Source: Basidiobolus meristosporus CBS 931.73
Taxonomy: Eukaryota; Basidiobolomycota; Basidiobolomycetes; Basidiobolales; Basidiobolaceae
DNA length: 64,000 nt
Direction: 5' to 3'
NCBI GenBank assembly: GCA_002104905.1
Contig: MCFE01000147.1
Location: 1-64,000 of the forward strand
Positions 45,003 to 57,226 of this stretch are shown here, one piece after another. Each line of letters opens with the position of its first letter. The first letter of the stretch is position 1. The position numbers and the translations under genes were made by a program. The notes beneath the pieces are model-generated. The model had not been told where the DNA came from. It made no database searches and was given only the letters and a program-made list of their open reading frames with translations.

Positions 45003-46545
45003 TCCACTGTAAAATTACCTTTCTATATTTGCTTACCAACTACTACCTTGGGTTTCCCACATATAGTTTGAATCAAAAAAACTATGGCCTCCTGCTTACT
45101 AACCTTTACAGCACGCACACCTGCCGCAATTGACATAGCTCTATCACCTCACTTTATAGCTTTTTAGTGTGATACTTGCAAAGCTGCCATATACCTTGTA
45201 CGACTGGTGACATATACATCTTGCAAATGTATACTTAGTTGTTGCCACTTCTGCCATGAATACCTCCTGAATATCTGCAAAGAACTTCTCAATATTTAGC
45301 CAATATATTCCTTCTGCCTGCTGGATTCTAGTCCCCCTTATAGGTGCACTCTGGCTTTTGTTTGTGTGAATTCCCTATTGAATGGTGTAGAAGTTGGCTT
45401 GTGACTACAAGAAATCTGGCATATCTTGGTGGGGTTTTCCTGATAAAAAATAGTTGCTTGTTGCGCCTAACCAAACCTTGCATTACTTAACTGATTACCC
45501 ACACATTGGGGCTGCTTAGCTTCTTAATGCCATAGGCATAGGTGTCTCCATGTGCACATTTGTCCTCAGTATTTTCCAACTCTTTCTGGCTGTCCTCCAT
45601 GTGCCAACTCATCACATCCATGATGGACTTGAAGGTAATATTCATGATGAGATTAGGATATGGTAGTAACTACAACTTGACCTGACTTCCTATCTCCCCA
45701 CACATCTGCTCCATAGGAAACTCCCAAAAGGTGAAGCAAGGCCCAATGTTTGCCACACACTGTGCAAGATGGAGTAGAGAGTGGATACAGTAGCAGCGGA
45801 GATCTATGCGTTCAGCTTTATGTTTGTAGTATAGCCACTCAAATCCCAATACAAACTCCTTACACAACAGCTGTAGATGCATCAGGTTGGCATTGGTGAT
45901 CTGCTTCTGGATAAATATTCCTACAATGTCCACATATGACTCCAAATGCTTCAAATGTACTCTTGGTAGAATTGGCTTCAGAACACCACTTAAATAAATA
46001 CATATCCAGTTCATCCAGTCTTTGCATTTGTATTGTTACATATGCATATGAATATTAATTGGAGCCTGTGAGAAGTACTTAAGGTAGCGGATACTCTGTG
46101 AAATCTTGCTGACTCTTTCAAATTTCTCCGGTATCTTGAAGGGCTCATTTAGCTTGAAATGCCCCATGTACAATTTGGTCATCAGTATAGGGATATTGTT
46201 GAAAAGCAAATGCATTGCTCCCGGTGGAAAGCTTTTGCTTCAATAGATACACTCTATCTTAAGTATCTACAGTTTCCAATTGATTCCATATTCCAGCCAA
46301 TGGCTTATAGCTTGCCAACTTTGCTGCAATTGCATACTTACTTTGGTACATTCTCCCTGTGGAAAGATGATGTTGTTAGTGCTGGTGTATGGGTAATAAT
46401 AATGTGTGTGGGTTATGGAGTGAATCCCCTGGATCTCACACATTTGGCAGCAATACCATTCATTGTACCTGGAAAAACCTGCTATCATGCTGATGGCTGG
46501 GGTATCTCCAATGCAGATATTAATAGGTGCTATGGAGGTGTTTAA
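45003..46545 (-). pseudogene. Tnp2 transposase, C-terminal half (copy 2)
   Basis: Minus-strand frames include CIGDTPAISMIAGFSRYNEW, CCQMCEIQGIHSITHTHYYY and the C-terminal FTFWEFPMEQMCGEIGSQVK. Several frameshifts and stops separate them. Same family as the copy at 1126-3815. Confidence 0.8.
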
Positions 46546-47119
46546 GTCCAAAGGGCAAAATACAGCCAACACTTCTCAAGTGTGAGTGTGTGTGGGGTGT
46601 TCACTGGGTGCAATAACCTCTGGCAAAAGCTTGCTAGGAATACTGGGTCTTTGGTCTAATCTAATGTGAAAGGGGATAAAGCCTCAAGCTTGTCAAGGGA
46701 AAACTATTGAACTACAATCCCCAACTTAGTTGACATCTTAACAAAAGTTTATAATGGCTTTGATGTCCTTTGATATGACAATGTACTAAAGCTTCCAAAG
46801 TCAAAACAACTGTAAACTCCACCAACAGAGACTTGATAAAAATGCAGCTTTGACCAATAGTTACAAAGACTGAAAAGTATCTTTGCCTGTACAAGAACAA
46901 ACTTGGGAAAACAATCAAATATAATAAAATATACCTACTCTGAGTATTCCTCACAAGTAGTGCCTCCAAGGTCAGTTGGCGGTCAGAATGGTTTCCTGGG
47001 AGTATTGTCAGGTCTGAGTCAGAAAGTAGTGGTAATAGGTAGCGGTGATCTCACTAATCAATAAGTTGGAATATTGGAAGAGGGATGATTTATTTTAAGG
47101 GATAGCAGAAATCATGCAA
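46526..47119. repeat. Unassigned repeat related to 50.2-51.25 kb
   Basis: Blocks here recur around the long inverted repeat: GGGTGCAATAACCTCTGG (about 46604) resembles sequence at 50268-50277 and 51010-51022, and GTCAGGTCTGAG...AATCAATAAG...GGGATGATTTATT (47007-47095) matches 51147-51245. A TGTCAGGTCTGAG start suggests an LTR of an uncharacterised retroelement. No coding domain seen. Confidence 0.4.
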
Positions 47120-47219
47120 CAGTCTCACTGACAGCTGGATCTACACCACTGTCAAGCCTAGATAGCTACTGGTATTCATTGCTGGATGAGTTTTGTATGA
47201 TATGAAGTGGGATACTAGT

Positions 47220-48560
47220 ACATGACTGTCATGTCAAAGTACACATTATTATCTGTATTGGGGATATGCCAGCCTGCAGCAATACAGCTGGCTTCTCTGC
47301 GCACAATGGATTGTATTGCTTGCAAGTTTGTGAGATCCAAGGGATCTACTCCAGAAGTCATATACAATAGTATTATACAAGCACAAGTAGTATGAATATT
47401 ATCTTACTGCAGAAAGAGCATAGAGAAGTTAGCATGCATTTGCAGCAAAGCCTGCATGCCATAAGCCATTGGCCAGAATATGGAATTAATTAAAAACCAG
47501 CAATACTAAAGAAAGAGGGAAACCATTGGAGCAAAAGCTTTCCTTGAAGAGCAAATACTTTGCTCTTCAATAATATCCCTATAGTAATGTCCATATTGTA
47601 TGTGGGGCGTTTCAAGATGCTGAGGAAGTATGAAAGAATTACCAAGATATTGCAGAGTATCTGCTGCCTAAAGTATCTCTTACAAGCTCCAATCAATATT
47701 CATACTCATAAGCAACAATACAAATGCATGGACTGGTTAAACTGAATAAGAATATATCCAAGTGGCCTTCTGAAGGAATTTCTACACATTGTACATTAGA
47801 AGCATTGGGGGCCATATGTTGATATTGTAGGAACATTTTCCCAGAAGAAGATCACCAATGCCAGCTAAGCACATCAACAGCTCTGACGCTTGGAGTTTAT
47901 AATGGGATTTGAGCAGATGTACAACAAGCATAAAGCTGAATGCATGGATCTCTGCCACTACTGCATCCGTTATCTACTCAATCTTGCTTGGTATGTGTGG
48001 AATATTGAACCACGCTTCATCTTTAGGGTGTATCCTATGAAGTGGATGTGCATGGAAATAGCAAGACAAGTCAAGGCAGATACACTATTATATCTCAATC
48101 TCATCAAGAGTATTACCTTCAAGTCCATGATGGATGTGATGAGTAAGCACATGGAAGACAGCTAGGAGGAGTTGGTGAATACTGAGGACAGATATGCAGA
48201 TGGAGACACCTACTCCCTGGGTATTAAGAAGCTAAGCAGCCCCAATGTATGGGTAGTCAGCTAAGTAATGTAAGGCTGGGCTGGACCCAACAAGCAACTA
48301 ATCTTTACCAGGACAACTTTACAAAAGCATGCAGGGTTTCACCTTGGCTCAAACCAATATCTACACCATTTGATACCAAATTCATAAAAACAACAACCAG
48401 AGCATATTTACAAGAGGGACTAGAATCCAGCAGGGAGAAGGAATACACTGTCAAAGTACCAAAAATATTTTGCACATATTCAACAGGTATCTGCGGCATA
48501 TGTGGCAGCAATCAAGTGCATGTTTGCAAGAAGTATATGTTGCCAGCAATACAAGGCAAA
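47220..48560 (+). pseudogene. Tnp2 transposase, C-terminal half (copy 3)
   Basis: Diverged frames include MEFIMGFEQMYNKHKAECMD, LCHYCIRYLLNLAWYVWNIE, MKWMCMEIARQVKADTLLYL and NLIKSITFKSMMDVMS, parallel to 2912-3262 of copy 1. Multiple stops and frameshifts. Confidence 0.75.
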
Positions 48561-48589
48561 TAGAACCTTTACATGTTTGCCACTGAGAA

Positions 48590-49545
48590 GTGTGGTAAGG
48601 AAAATTGTTCCATTTCAACAATATCCCAAAACCAATATAGGACTATTTCTTTATTTTGCTTTTTGCTATTGCAAAACACAAATGAAAGATCAAGAATTTT
48701 CAACATTGAAGTACAAAAGCTCAAGACCCAAGTAAGCAATCCATCCACAAATTTTATTTCATGCAGAACATGAAGTGGCCAACACATTTGCATATTGCAG
48801 CTCCTTTGCAGTGGTATTTAAGGAGCCATGATCAAAAGAGTCCAATCGCCATATTTACTAGGCCTCTATGGCTAGGATTACTATGATGACTTTGATTGCA
48901 TATAACTTTTGCACTAGCTGATCAAATGATGTGATATTCTCACAGGAGCTGCAACTATGTATAATCTGTATTACTGAAAGATTACAGTTTTGTATCATGT
49001 GCATTGCTTGCACAAATATCTAAAGGCTTTGATCCTTTAGAATTTTCATATATATGACTTCCTCAGCTAAGAATAAAGGAGTCTTTCTTTCCAGAGTCTT
49101 GACACTACATTTACAAGTTAAGAGGTTATAAGGCTTCCCCTGCAGCACTTGCACTGTTGAGTACTCTAACTTTGATTGGTGCTACATCAGTAAAGAGATT
49201 GCATGGCTCACCAGAATCCAATCTAAGTTCCAAAAATAAACCACTTCTTTGTAGGAAAAGTCCCATCTGGGAAGCTCCTTGACTCAGCTTCAGCACCTTT
49301 AGACACCCCCTTTGGTCTCAAGACCCATTTAAAGACCCCTCAGAAATCTGCAGTAGAGGAGAGAAACACTGCCTATAGTATATTTTGAGCATAAGATTCA
49401 GGATGTTAGTGAAAGCCCTATCCTATTTCAGTATATCAAGCTCCCCATAAAATGTATGAGTAGTAGCATACTGAAAGTAGTTACATAAAATTGATTAGCC
49501 TTTGCATTGCATAAGAGCTCCAAACTAATCTTAATACAAGAAAAC
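48590..49545. other. Segment inserted in Tnp2 copy 3, identity unknown
   Basis: Copy 1 passes from GCAGTACAAGG...ATCACAC to AAAGCCGTAAAGTTGAGGTG within ~30 bp; here these blocks are ~950 bp apart. The extra DNA shows no recognised domain or clear terminal repeats. Confidence 0.45.
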
Positions 49546-50281
49546 AGCAGCCATAAAGCTGAGGTGATAGAGGTTTGTCAAGTGCAGTAGGTGTGTGTAT
49601 ATGTAAAGGCTGGTAATCAGGAGGCCATAGTCTATTGATCTAAACTATGCGTGGAATACTCCTGGAAGTAGTGGGTAAGCTTATAAGGATAGGTGATCCT
49701 ACAATGGAATATATGGCAGTGAAGGGGAGGTAAAAAGGAAATATCATTTGGTAAATGGGTATAGTAGCATTAAAGAGTACCAGCAGAAGGCTGCTTTACT
49801 GCTGATATAGTGCCAACAACTGCCTGCATCAAGGCCATCATTATGCCATCAAGTTCTTTCCATATATGACATCCACATGTACTGACTAGTTAGGTGTGCT
49901 CAAATCAGTGTAGGCTGCAATAAAGCTGTCAAAGCACCATTAGAATCCTGTCAAAGAACCGCACAAACACTGTCAAGTATGTTACATAGATTTTGCAATA
50001 GAATCAGCAAGATTCTGTTACAATCCTGTTATAACATTGTGAGCAGTGCCTATGATTCCAAGCTGTCAACAATATAATGGCCTCTCCCTGGGACCTTAAT
50101 GGCTGATCTGGATTGGATACAGCCATAGGACCAAGTTAATTTTCATAGGTGTAACTCCAAACAAGACAATACTTATACTTATATGCAAGATTAAACCAAG
50201 GCGTTGTGGTGGTGTAGAGGTACTCCTGGGAGAAGCTACACAACTCAAGGTGTGTGAGGTGTCTGATGGGTGCAATAGACT

Positions 50282-50623
50282 TGTTCCATTGGATAGTGCC
50301 ACATTGAGCCATGAGTGCCAAATAATGCCATAGTGTGCCAGGGAGGCCAAGTGGGCCTATGCTTGGCCACAGAGTGTGAAACATAGCTCTGCATCTTCAT
50401 GCAAAGCAGCCCCTGTGTTTCACCCATTGTGCTGGAGAAAATCTATTTTTTGACCTTTTTTTGTGGATCAATGTTGTGCAGGATATGATAGAGCACAAGC
50501 AGATTGAAGATATGCATCTGGTACTCAATACCCATGGCACTCTAAATCTAGCTCCTGTAGCTTGTATCATGTCACAAAAATGAATGGCACTATCTTGGTC
50601 CACTGGTACTCTCTGGCACTATA
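50282..50623. repeat. Left arm of a long inverted repeat
   Basis: 342 bp, starting TGTTCCATTGGATAGTGCCA and ending CTGGCACTATA. It pairs with 50664-51005 on the opposite strand with only scattered mismatches. TGGCACTAT/ATAGTGCCA motifs recur at both ends of the arm. Confidence 0.92.
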
Positions 50624-50663
50624 TTTAAATATTAGCCCTAAAGTAAGATCTATACAAAGCACT

Positions 50664-51005
50664 TATAGTGCCAGATAGTACCAGTGGACCAAGATAGTGC
50701 CATTCATTTTTGTGACATGATACAAGCTACAGGAGCTAGATTTAGAGCGCCATGGGTATTGAGTACCAGATGCATATCTTCAATCTGCTTGTGCTCTATC
50801 ATATCCTGCACAACATTGATCCACAAAAAAAGGTCAAAAAATAGATTTTCTCCAGCACAATGGGTGAAACACAGGGGCTGCTTTGCATGAAGATGCAGAG
50901 CTATGTTTCACACCCTGTGGCCAGGTAGAGGCTCAATTGGCCTCTCTGGCACACTATGGCATCATTTGGCACTCATGGCCCAATGTGGCACTATCCAACA
51001 GAACA
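50664..51005. repeat. Right arm of a long inverted repeat
   Basis: 342 bp, starting TATAGTGCCAG and ending AACAGAACA, the reverse complement of the left arm. A 40-bp AT-rich spacer (50624-50663) separates the arms. Both arms contain the same 68-codon open frame pointing outward from the spacer, which is a by-product of the repeat and not a gene. Confidence 0.92.
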
Positions 51006-51010
51006 TGTCT

Positions 51011-52468
51011 AATAACCTCTGTGTCTAAACTGCTGGTGTCATTGTCAATATGTCACTATAATAAAAGCTCCTGCTTCTCTAGCTTCCTAGATGCTCCAAG
51101 TGTCTCCAAAGGCCTCTGTGTGTCTTGTGCACTACCCTGAAAAGCTCATTGATGTCAGGTCTGAGATGTACTGTTGAAGGCAGGTGCAGTGATCAACTGC
51201 TAATCAATAAGGTAGAAGTGTTACTGATAGAAGGGATGATTTATTGATGAGGGATTGCTTTCCCTTAAATACTTGTCCTGATTGCCAAGTGATTACTAAT
51301 GACAAGGTTCTAGAAGATTCTAGGTATCAGTGGAATTCTTGATGACATCACTATGAGCTAAAAATATGCCAAGAATGTCCTGGAAGGTTCTAAAAGGCAC
51401 AGCACTCTCAACCAATCAGGAATCAGTAGGCTGAAACCTGTGCAACATAGAAATACCATATATGGTATTGAAATGGTAGGGATGGTAACACAGACTTAGG
51501 TCATGTGTCACGGGTACTGACGCAGGTACTTGCCTTATATAGATACATCTACTGATCACAAAGCTGAATAACATCTGGGATAACTAATGCTAATAACTAA
51601 TCAGGGTAAACATCATATGGGGATAATACTGATAATATGGGCAAAAGAAGAATGGGATAATACTGATAAGATAAAATATGGATAAGTATATCATAATGAC
51701 TATATGAATAGACTTGTCTGTGGGAGGTATGTTTACCCTACCACAGTGTTGTTCAGGCAGTTTGGTGCAGTGGCCACAAGGATTAATGCAACAGCCCAGA
51801 GAGGTCACAAAACAATCATAAGCTAGAATGAGCAGATAACAACTATAGGGCAGTAAATATCATATATAGTGAATGTAGTGACTGTAATGTAAAGAATGTG
51901 CTTATGTAGCTTAGTGCTGCAGACCAGAATTGAGCCCTGTCCTAGTGTAGTGGTAAATCAAACTTTGTAGCATCTTAGAAGCATAACCTGATTGCTCAAA
52001 TGTAGGACCACAGAATAACCAATCATAGCAAGGAAGGAAGAGGATGTATTGTGCAAATCAATGCCCAAAAATCCAAAGCCATTATATCTGTGAAGTAATG
52101 GAGTAAGGTTATTACACACACACTATTATTTGAGTAGATGTAAATAGTCAAGCATGCAATGATTTAAAGGGTAGCATACTGTGAATCAACAGAGACTGAA
52201 GGACAAGCATAGTTCACCTGATCTGTTAGTGAACAATATCCAGGATTCAAGGTAGCAAACATATCTTGGGCCATCATTATTATGTTTAAGAATTGACTCA
52301 AGAATAGATGACTTCAACACTAGAAGAAGCACAAGAGAGACATAGAGCACAATCAGAGGCTTCCTGTCATGTCAGGTAGTCATAGCAGTGCTTGTAAGGT
52401 GGAAGTAGGCAGAAATGGATGCCCCAGCTCAGTATTTGTTGGGTAAATAGCATAGTATTGCTATTGAA
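51011..52468. other. Unassigned AT-rich stretch with a possible LTR
   Basis: About 51147 starts TGTCAGGTCTGAG, shared with 47007. GGGATGATTTATTGATGAGG and CCCTTAAATACTTG downstream resemble an LTR core. The rest (to 52468) gives no signal that I recognise. Confidence 0.35.
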
Positions 52469-52828
52469 ATTTAAGAAGTGTTTTGGGTATAAGCAACCTA
52501 TCATGTATCAGTTGCAACAGTTGAACTGTTATTTATTCAAGAAGAAGCTGAGTATTGATAGCCTTGTAGAGGTGATACAACTGAACCCAAGTTAGCAGGG
52601 CTTCTCTATATTCACAAACATTATTTAACAGTTTTAGGGCTAATGCATAATGTTTGCAAGAGTTCTAATTTGATTGTGACCATAGGGGAGTATATGTAAT
52701 ATCATAAATATTGGAGAGAGTAGCAAGGCTAAGAATGTATATGAATCCTACAGTGACTAGGACTAGTCCAGATTTGTCAAGTAAAGCTTTGCTGCTGAAT
52801 GATACCACATAGTCCAATTTTTTAGCAT
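52469..52828 (-). repeat. Copia family B LTR, degraded (antisense)
   Basis: Resembles 63283-63652: shared blocks include TCAAGAAG, AGTATTGATAGCCTT/GTCTTTATACCTTT, CAGTGACTAGGACTAGTCCAGA and CATAGTCCAATTTTTTAGC next to the 3' end of a Copia coding region. The far boundary is uncertain. Confidence 0.55.
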
Positions 52829-54060
52829 TCTTCCTCAACTAAATAATCTCTCAATCTCAATATCTCTCTGAGATTCTCAAGCAGTGGCCTAGCTAGTGGT
52901 TTTGTCAGTATATCTTCCATTGTTTTGTCAGTAGGATAGTAAGCTAGCTCTACTAAGTTATTTTCTACAGCTTCCCTCACAGAGTGGTCTTGTATATCTA
53001 TGTGCTTACCTCTGGCTTGATTAGTAGGACTCCTAGACAATGAAATACAACTTTGATCATACATGTTAATACAAGTTGGCTCATCTGAGCTAACTACAAG
53101 TCTTTAAATAGCTTTTTTTAACCATATGGCCTCCTTAGTTGCTTGACAAGCAGCCATATTTTCTGCCTCAGTTGTGGAAAGCACCACAGTTGGTTGTGTC
53201 TTACAGTTGCAAGTAATAGCTGCTCCAGCCAACAAAAATACATTCCTAGTGGTAGAGCATCTGTCAATTAGATCCCTACACCAATTTAAGTTCTTTAGCC
53301 ACTAGACATTTGCCTATTAGTTTCTTCAGAGTATTGCAGATCCATATTAGCAATATCTGGAAGATATCTGATGATTTGCTTAATGGCTGCAATTTGATCA
53401 GATCCTTAATTCTGCATGAGCTGACTGAGTATTCTTACCCCCTGTACTGTACCTAAGCATGCAAAACTGTCAGTATATCAATCTACCAGCCATTGACTCA
53501 TAGGGAAAATCTTGGTCCATATTTAAGCTGTTTTCTCCCAAAATTAGCTGATATTTGCTCAGCCTTGAATTATTGTCTATAGGGGTTGGTGCAGGCTGGC
53601 AATTTTCCATTTTGAAGCATCTAAGATTTTTACTGATATACTCAAGCTGATGTAGTACAGCTTTCTGTGTGGGCATGTTAAATCTAACCTTAACTCAAAC
53701 AAACAGCTCAATTCTCTGAGATCAATTATCTCAAATGTGCTGAAACGATCTAATTTTGTCTGTTTAAGTGGCTCCCTGTGACTTGTGGTAATTATTTGGT
53801 TGTCCCCATAAAGTACCAGGATAATCATTCCATCTTTAATCTATTTCACACATAAACTGTCATTTGTAGTGCTTTGAAGGAGCCTAATCTTTTGTAGACA
53901 TGTGTAAATCTTGTTACACTATGCTCCAGGTTCCTGCTTAAGCCCATACAGCAGTTTTCTAATTCTTCACACCATGTAGGAGCCTTTTAGATTGGTAAGA
54001 CCTTATGTTTGCTCCATATATATAGTTTCTGGCAGATCCCCATGTGGCCCATGGAGAATG
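52829..54060 (-). pseudogene. Copia family B RT-RNase H fragment
   Basis: Reading leftwards: LLYGLKQEPGA, VLYGDNQIITTSHREPLKQT (RT palm, with YGDN for the expected YVDD), LEYISKNLRCFKMENCQPAP, YESMAGRLIY, then RNase H end CISLSRSPTNQARGKHIDIQ and TKPLARPLLENLREILRLRD. Integrase and gag are absent and several stops are present. Confidence 0.8.
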
Positions 54061-54226
54061 ACTCTCTGTAATGATTTTGTCTTTTAACAAAGTTTCAATT
54101 GTCTCTTTATATAGTCTGTGTCAACTTTCAAGTTCCTATAAGCTTTTTGCTTGCTGGGGTATTTGTTGGCAAGGTGGATTTGGTGATATACCACAGTTAT
54201 ATGACCAATTACTTCTTAGGGAATAC

Positions 54227-55700
54227 TTAGGAAGGCAGGCATATTCCTTCTAGGAGCTTGTCTTGTAACTCAGGCAGTAGACTGGGGTCCACCTCTAGTA
54301 TGGGGAGTTCTTCTTCTGGTTCCTTGTTTGTAGGTGGTCCTAGGTTGTTTCCATCAACTTCCTCTAGGTTTAACAATGGCACTCCTCTAGGCAATGTTGC
54401 CATGTGTTGCCTGTTGTTAAACACTACACACTTCAGACTTTGCGGTTCAAATCTTGGCAGTATACATACTTTTGGGGTCAAGATTCCTTCCAGTTGCTTG
54501 AATACCTTTGTTGCACTTATCATTCTTCCACCTGTTGAATAAGCTATTTGTGTCCCTAATGAGATCACTGTCTCACTGGTTGGTGGTATTTTGATCACCT
54601 TTTGTGTGATGATCAGAGACTGCAATGGTTTCACCACTTTGATAGTCACACTGTTGCTACATTCCTTGCTCTCATTGGTGATATGAGTCAGTAGGATACT
54701 CTTGTATCCCACCTGAGCTCAGATGCACTGTAGAGTATGTCAATCTTATGTTGGATAAACCAACTCTTGCCAATGAGTAATTCATTGGCTGCTATGGGTA
54801 GAACCACAACATCTTGGTGTATATTCAAGTTGCCTAGCCAAATGGGGCAACTGGGCACCTCCCCTACTGTTGTGTCCATTTAGTCATTTGCTAGCCATAC
54901 CCACAAGGTGTCATTGGGGACTATATCTAACTTTAGATATTTGCTAATGACTCAGACATGATCAACACAGAGGATCCTGTGTTGATAAGGGCAAGAATCT
55001 TCTGATTCTCTATACATACCTTTACACATAGACCCTTATTTGGTTCTTGTAGGACTGTCTGGTTGACATAAATGGTTGTTAACACTTCAATCCCTCTATC
55101 AGTTCCTTGACTAGAGCTGGGGCACTTCCCAGCAAATGGTTATTTGGAGGTTTGCCTTGGTTTGCTGTAGAATCTTTATTTTGGGGAATAGGCCATGGAA
55201 AGATATACTAATGTTCTTTGTTTGCATCAACACTTCTTCCCAAGGCTCATTCCATACTTCTTCACCTAATTCCACATTCTTTCCTCTGACAGAACCTCTA
55301 CTACAGGTTCCTTTGCCTCCTCTCTAGCGCATCTTGTAGGCTTCTTCTAGTGCATCCCAGCTGTCTTTAACTGCATCTTCCAACCCATGATGTCATGGCC
55401 ATACTGACCCTTCCATATATCTTGCAAATTCCCTTACTTTCTTAACACTGTCCCATCCTGTATCAACTGCAACTCTATCAAACTTATTGAACGACTCAAG
55501 GGCTTTCTCTCTCTTTCCCTTGTATGTTTTTAGTTGGATTGTAGTTGTCATTACCTCACTTATGCTTATTTCTGCAGAGACAACACCAAATATGTGGGTT
55601 ATTACTGACTCTGCTTGGTGAGTGGGAGAGCTTGTAGGTCAAGTCAGTACCACTTGGCTCAGAAAAGCTTCCAATAAAAGGTACCAAGGTAATAAAGACT
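54227..55700 (-). pseudogene. Gag-protease part of a second Ty3/Gypsy-like element (family 2)
   Basis: Minus-strand frames read gag-like AEISISEVMTTTIQLKTYKG and KALESFNKFDRVAVDTGWDS (about 55580-55440), then a retropepsin region INTGSSVLIMSESLANI (about 54990-54940), DTTVGEVPSCPIWLGNLNIH, VLPIAANELLIGKSWF, and a linker ending LLPELQDKLLEGICLPS just before where RT should begin. The motif should read D[ST]G; here it is NTG. RT, RNase H and integrase are missing. Stops and frameshifts present. Confidence 0.65.
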
Positions 55701-57024
55701 TGTGTTTATTCTGTCCAAATCTTGTTGTTCTCTCATTTGGTTCAATTGGATATATATATGTCACTTGGAGGGCTTAGATAGTAGATAATGTGTTATAAAA
55801 TAGGCATGAGAGCAACTTACTATTATGGTAAGTGCTCTAACTAAATAAGGGCAGGAATAGGAGGGAGGATGTGTGGGGGAATCATAGGGAGTACACTGAG
55901 GAACTTTTGGTAGGACTCTGCAGAGAACTCTTGGGCAAATAGTGGGTACTACATTTAATACTCACACAGAATGCCTTACATTTGCCAGAATAGAAGTGCC
56001 TCTGTCCTCTTGATGGTCTGATAATCTTGACTGGGAAGATATGAATAATATTCCTGGTATGGAACCTGTGGCTAAGCACTTTGGAATATGAAAGTGTATT
56101 GGACCATCTGAATATAGTATTCCAAGCCTGCTCTAAGTCATTTGCACCCTTTGCTAGGGGGTTCTCCACTGCTGTCAGCTGGGAATGAAAGCTTCCAGGA
56201 CTATTGTTACCATGGATGGGGAGATGAAACCTGATAGGGCAATAGTTCTTGTAATAGCAGAGAAGCTTAACAAGAGATCTCCTTGAGTAGATTGGGGTTG
56301 ATGGTCCACAGTACATGGTATGGATCTCCTCTAATGTGTCAAAGGAAATCCATCGGGAGTGATGGGATTGATGAGAAAAGACTATTCAAATGAGTTAGTC
56401 ATATCAAATTGGTACATGATCAAATACATGTATACAAATTGATTTGGAGCAATCAGCTTAATGTATCTAATTTTCCATTCATTAAAATCAAATATTTATC
56501 AATTGCTATGTATCCAACATTATGTTACAAAAATCATCTGCAATCAATGACTTGATAATTTTATTGGTGATGAACTCACAACTCTGTAATCAAATAGGAA
56601 ATCTTCAATTGATGTGATTTGATCTATGTCTATGCAATCCAAGATGTTTTATGCAGAACATACAGAAAATTCAACAACCACATTGTTTTCATATATGACA
56701 AGGTTGATGCCTATATATTGCTGCCTAAGTATTCCAGTCTGTCACTATGATCCCTATACAAGTCTTGACTCATCTTTAGTTCAACCCAGCAAAAAACTGT
56801 CTCCCTGCTCAGAAGCATGGTCTGGACCAAAATAATCAATGATGGATCTGGCTTAGTATTTGTCTAATGATTGTAGTATGCCCTAAATGTCTATGTTGAG
56901 CCTTCATACATATACTTGGGCATTGCTGATTAATCTAGTAGAGCTGGATACCTCAGAGAGTTGACTGCAATGGAAGAATCCTAGTAGAAAGCTGTAACAC
57001 AGGTTCTACCTCAAGATGCCAGTG
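55701..57024. other. Unassigned repeat-like sequence
   Basis: No domain or terminal repeat recognised. AT-rich; a minus-strand open frame at 55882-56316 looks like chance. Confidence 0.35.
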
Positions 57025-57226
57025 TTCCATCCTTCTTCTTCACAAAAAGTACTGGTGCTCCCTAAGTTGACTTGTTTGGTCTGATATATCCTTGCTCCAG
57101 TAGCTGATCTATTTGTCTCTTCATCTCTTCCAACTCTAATGGACTCATTCTGTAAGGTGTCTTACTCACTGAAGGGCTATCTCCTGTTTCAATGGCATGA
57201 TACATATCTCTGACTGGTAGTAGGCT
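57025..57226 (-). mobile_element. Older Gypsy family 1 copy, RT fragment (right part at 62175-62455)
   Basis: On the minus strand this encodes the RT N-terminal region ([30 protein letters not shown]-like, [11 protein letters not shown]), matching 59205-59405 of the full-length element. It is cut at GGCT (57223-57226) by insertion of that full-length element and continues at 62175. Confidence 0.85.

Larger units (their letters stand above)
39515..46525 (-). mobile_element. Tnp2-type transposon, copy 2, split by a Copia insertion and 5'-truncated
   Basis: The 3' terminus CCTATGAAAA lies at 39515. The subterminal region 39515-39960 and the part from 44997 onward together match 2320-4293 of copy 1 in inverted orientation. 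Between them sits the complete Copia element 39961-44996. The sequence across the insertion in copy 1 (AATTCATATATTCCAC, read on the minus strand) is uninterrupted, which fixes the insertion point. Homology stops near 46525 at the GDTPAIS region of the transposase, so the 5' half is absent. Confidence 0.8.
47120..50149 (+). mobile_element. Tnp2-type transposon, copy 3, 5'-truncated
   Basis: Homology to copy 1 begins at the equivalent of about 2190 and ends with TTTTCATAGG (50149). An extra ~950-bp segment (about 48590-49545), absent from copy 1, interrupts it in the 3' part. Confidence 0.75.

Noticed and set aside
50397-50890. Two open frames with near-identical 68-residue products on opposite strands
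   Set aside because: They are mirror images caused by the inverted repeat; no start context, domain or codon bias.
55882-56316. 144-codon minus-strand open frame in the repeat region
   Set aside because: No recognised motif and flanked by decayed retroelements; no evidence for a gene.
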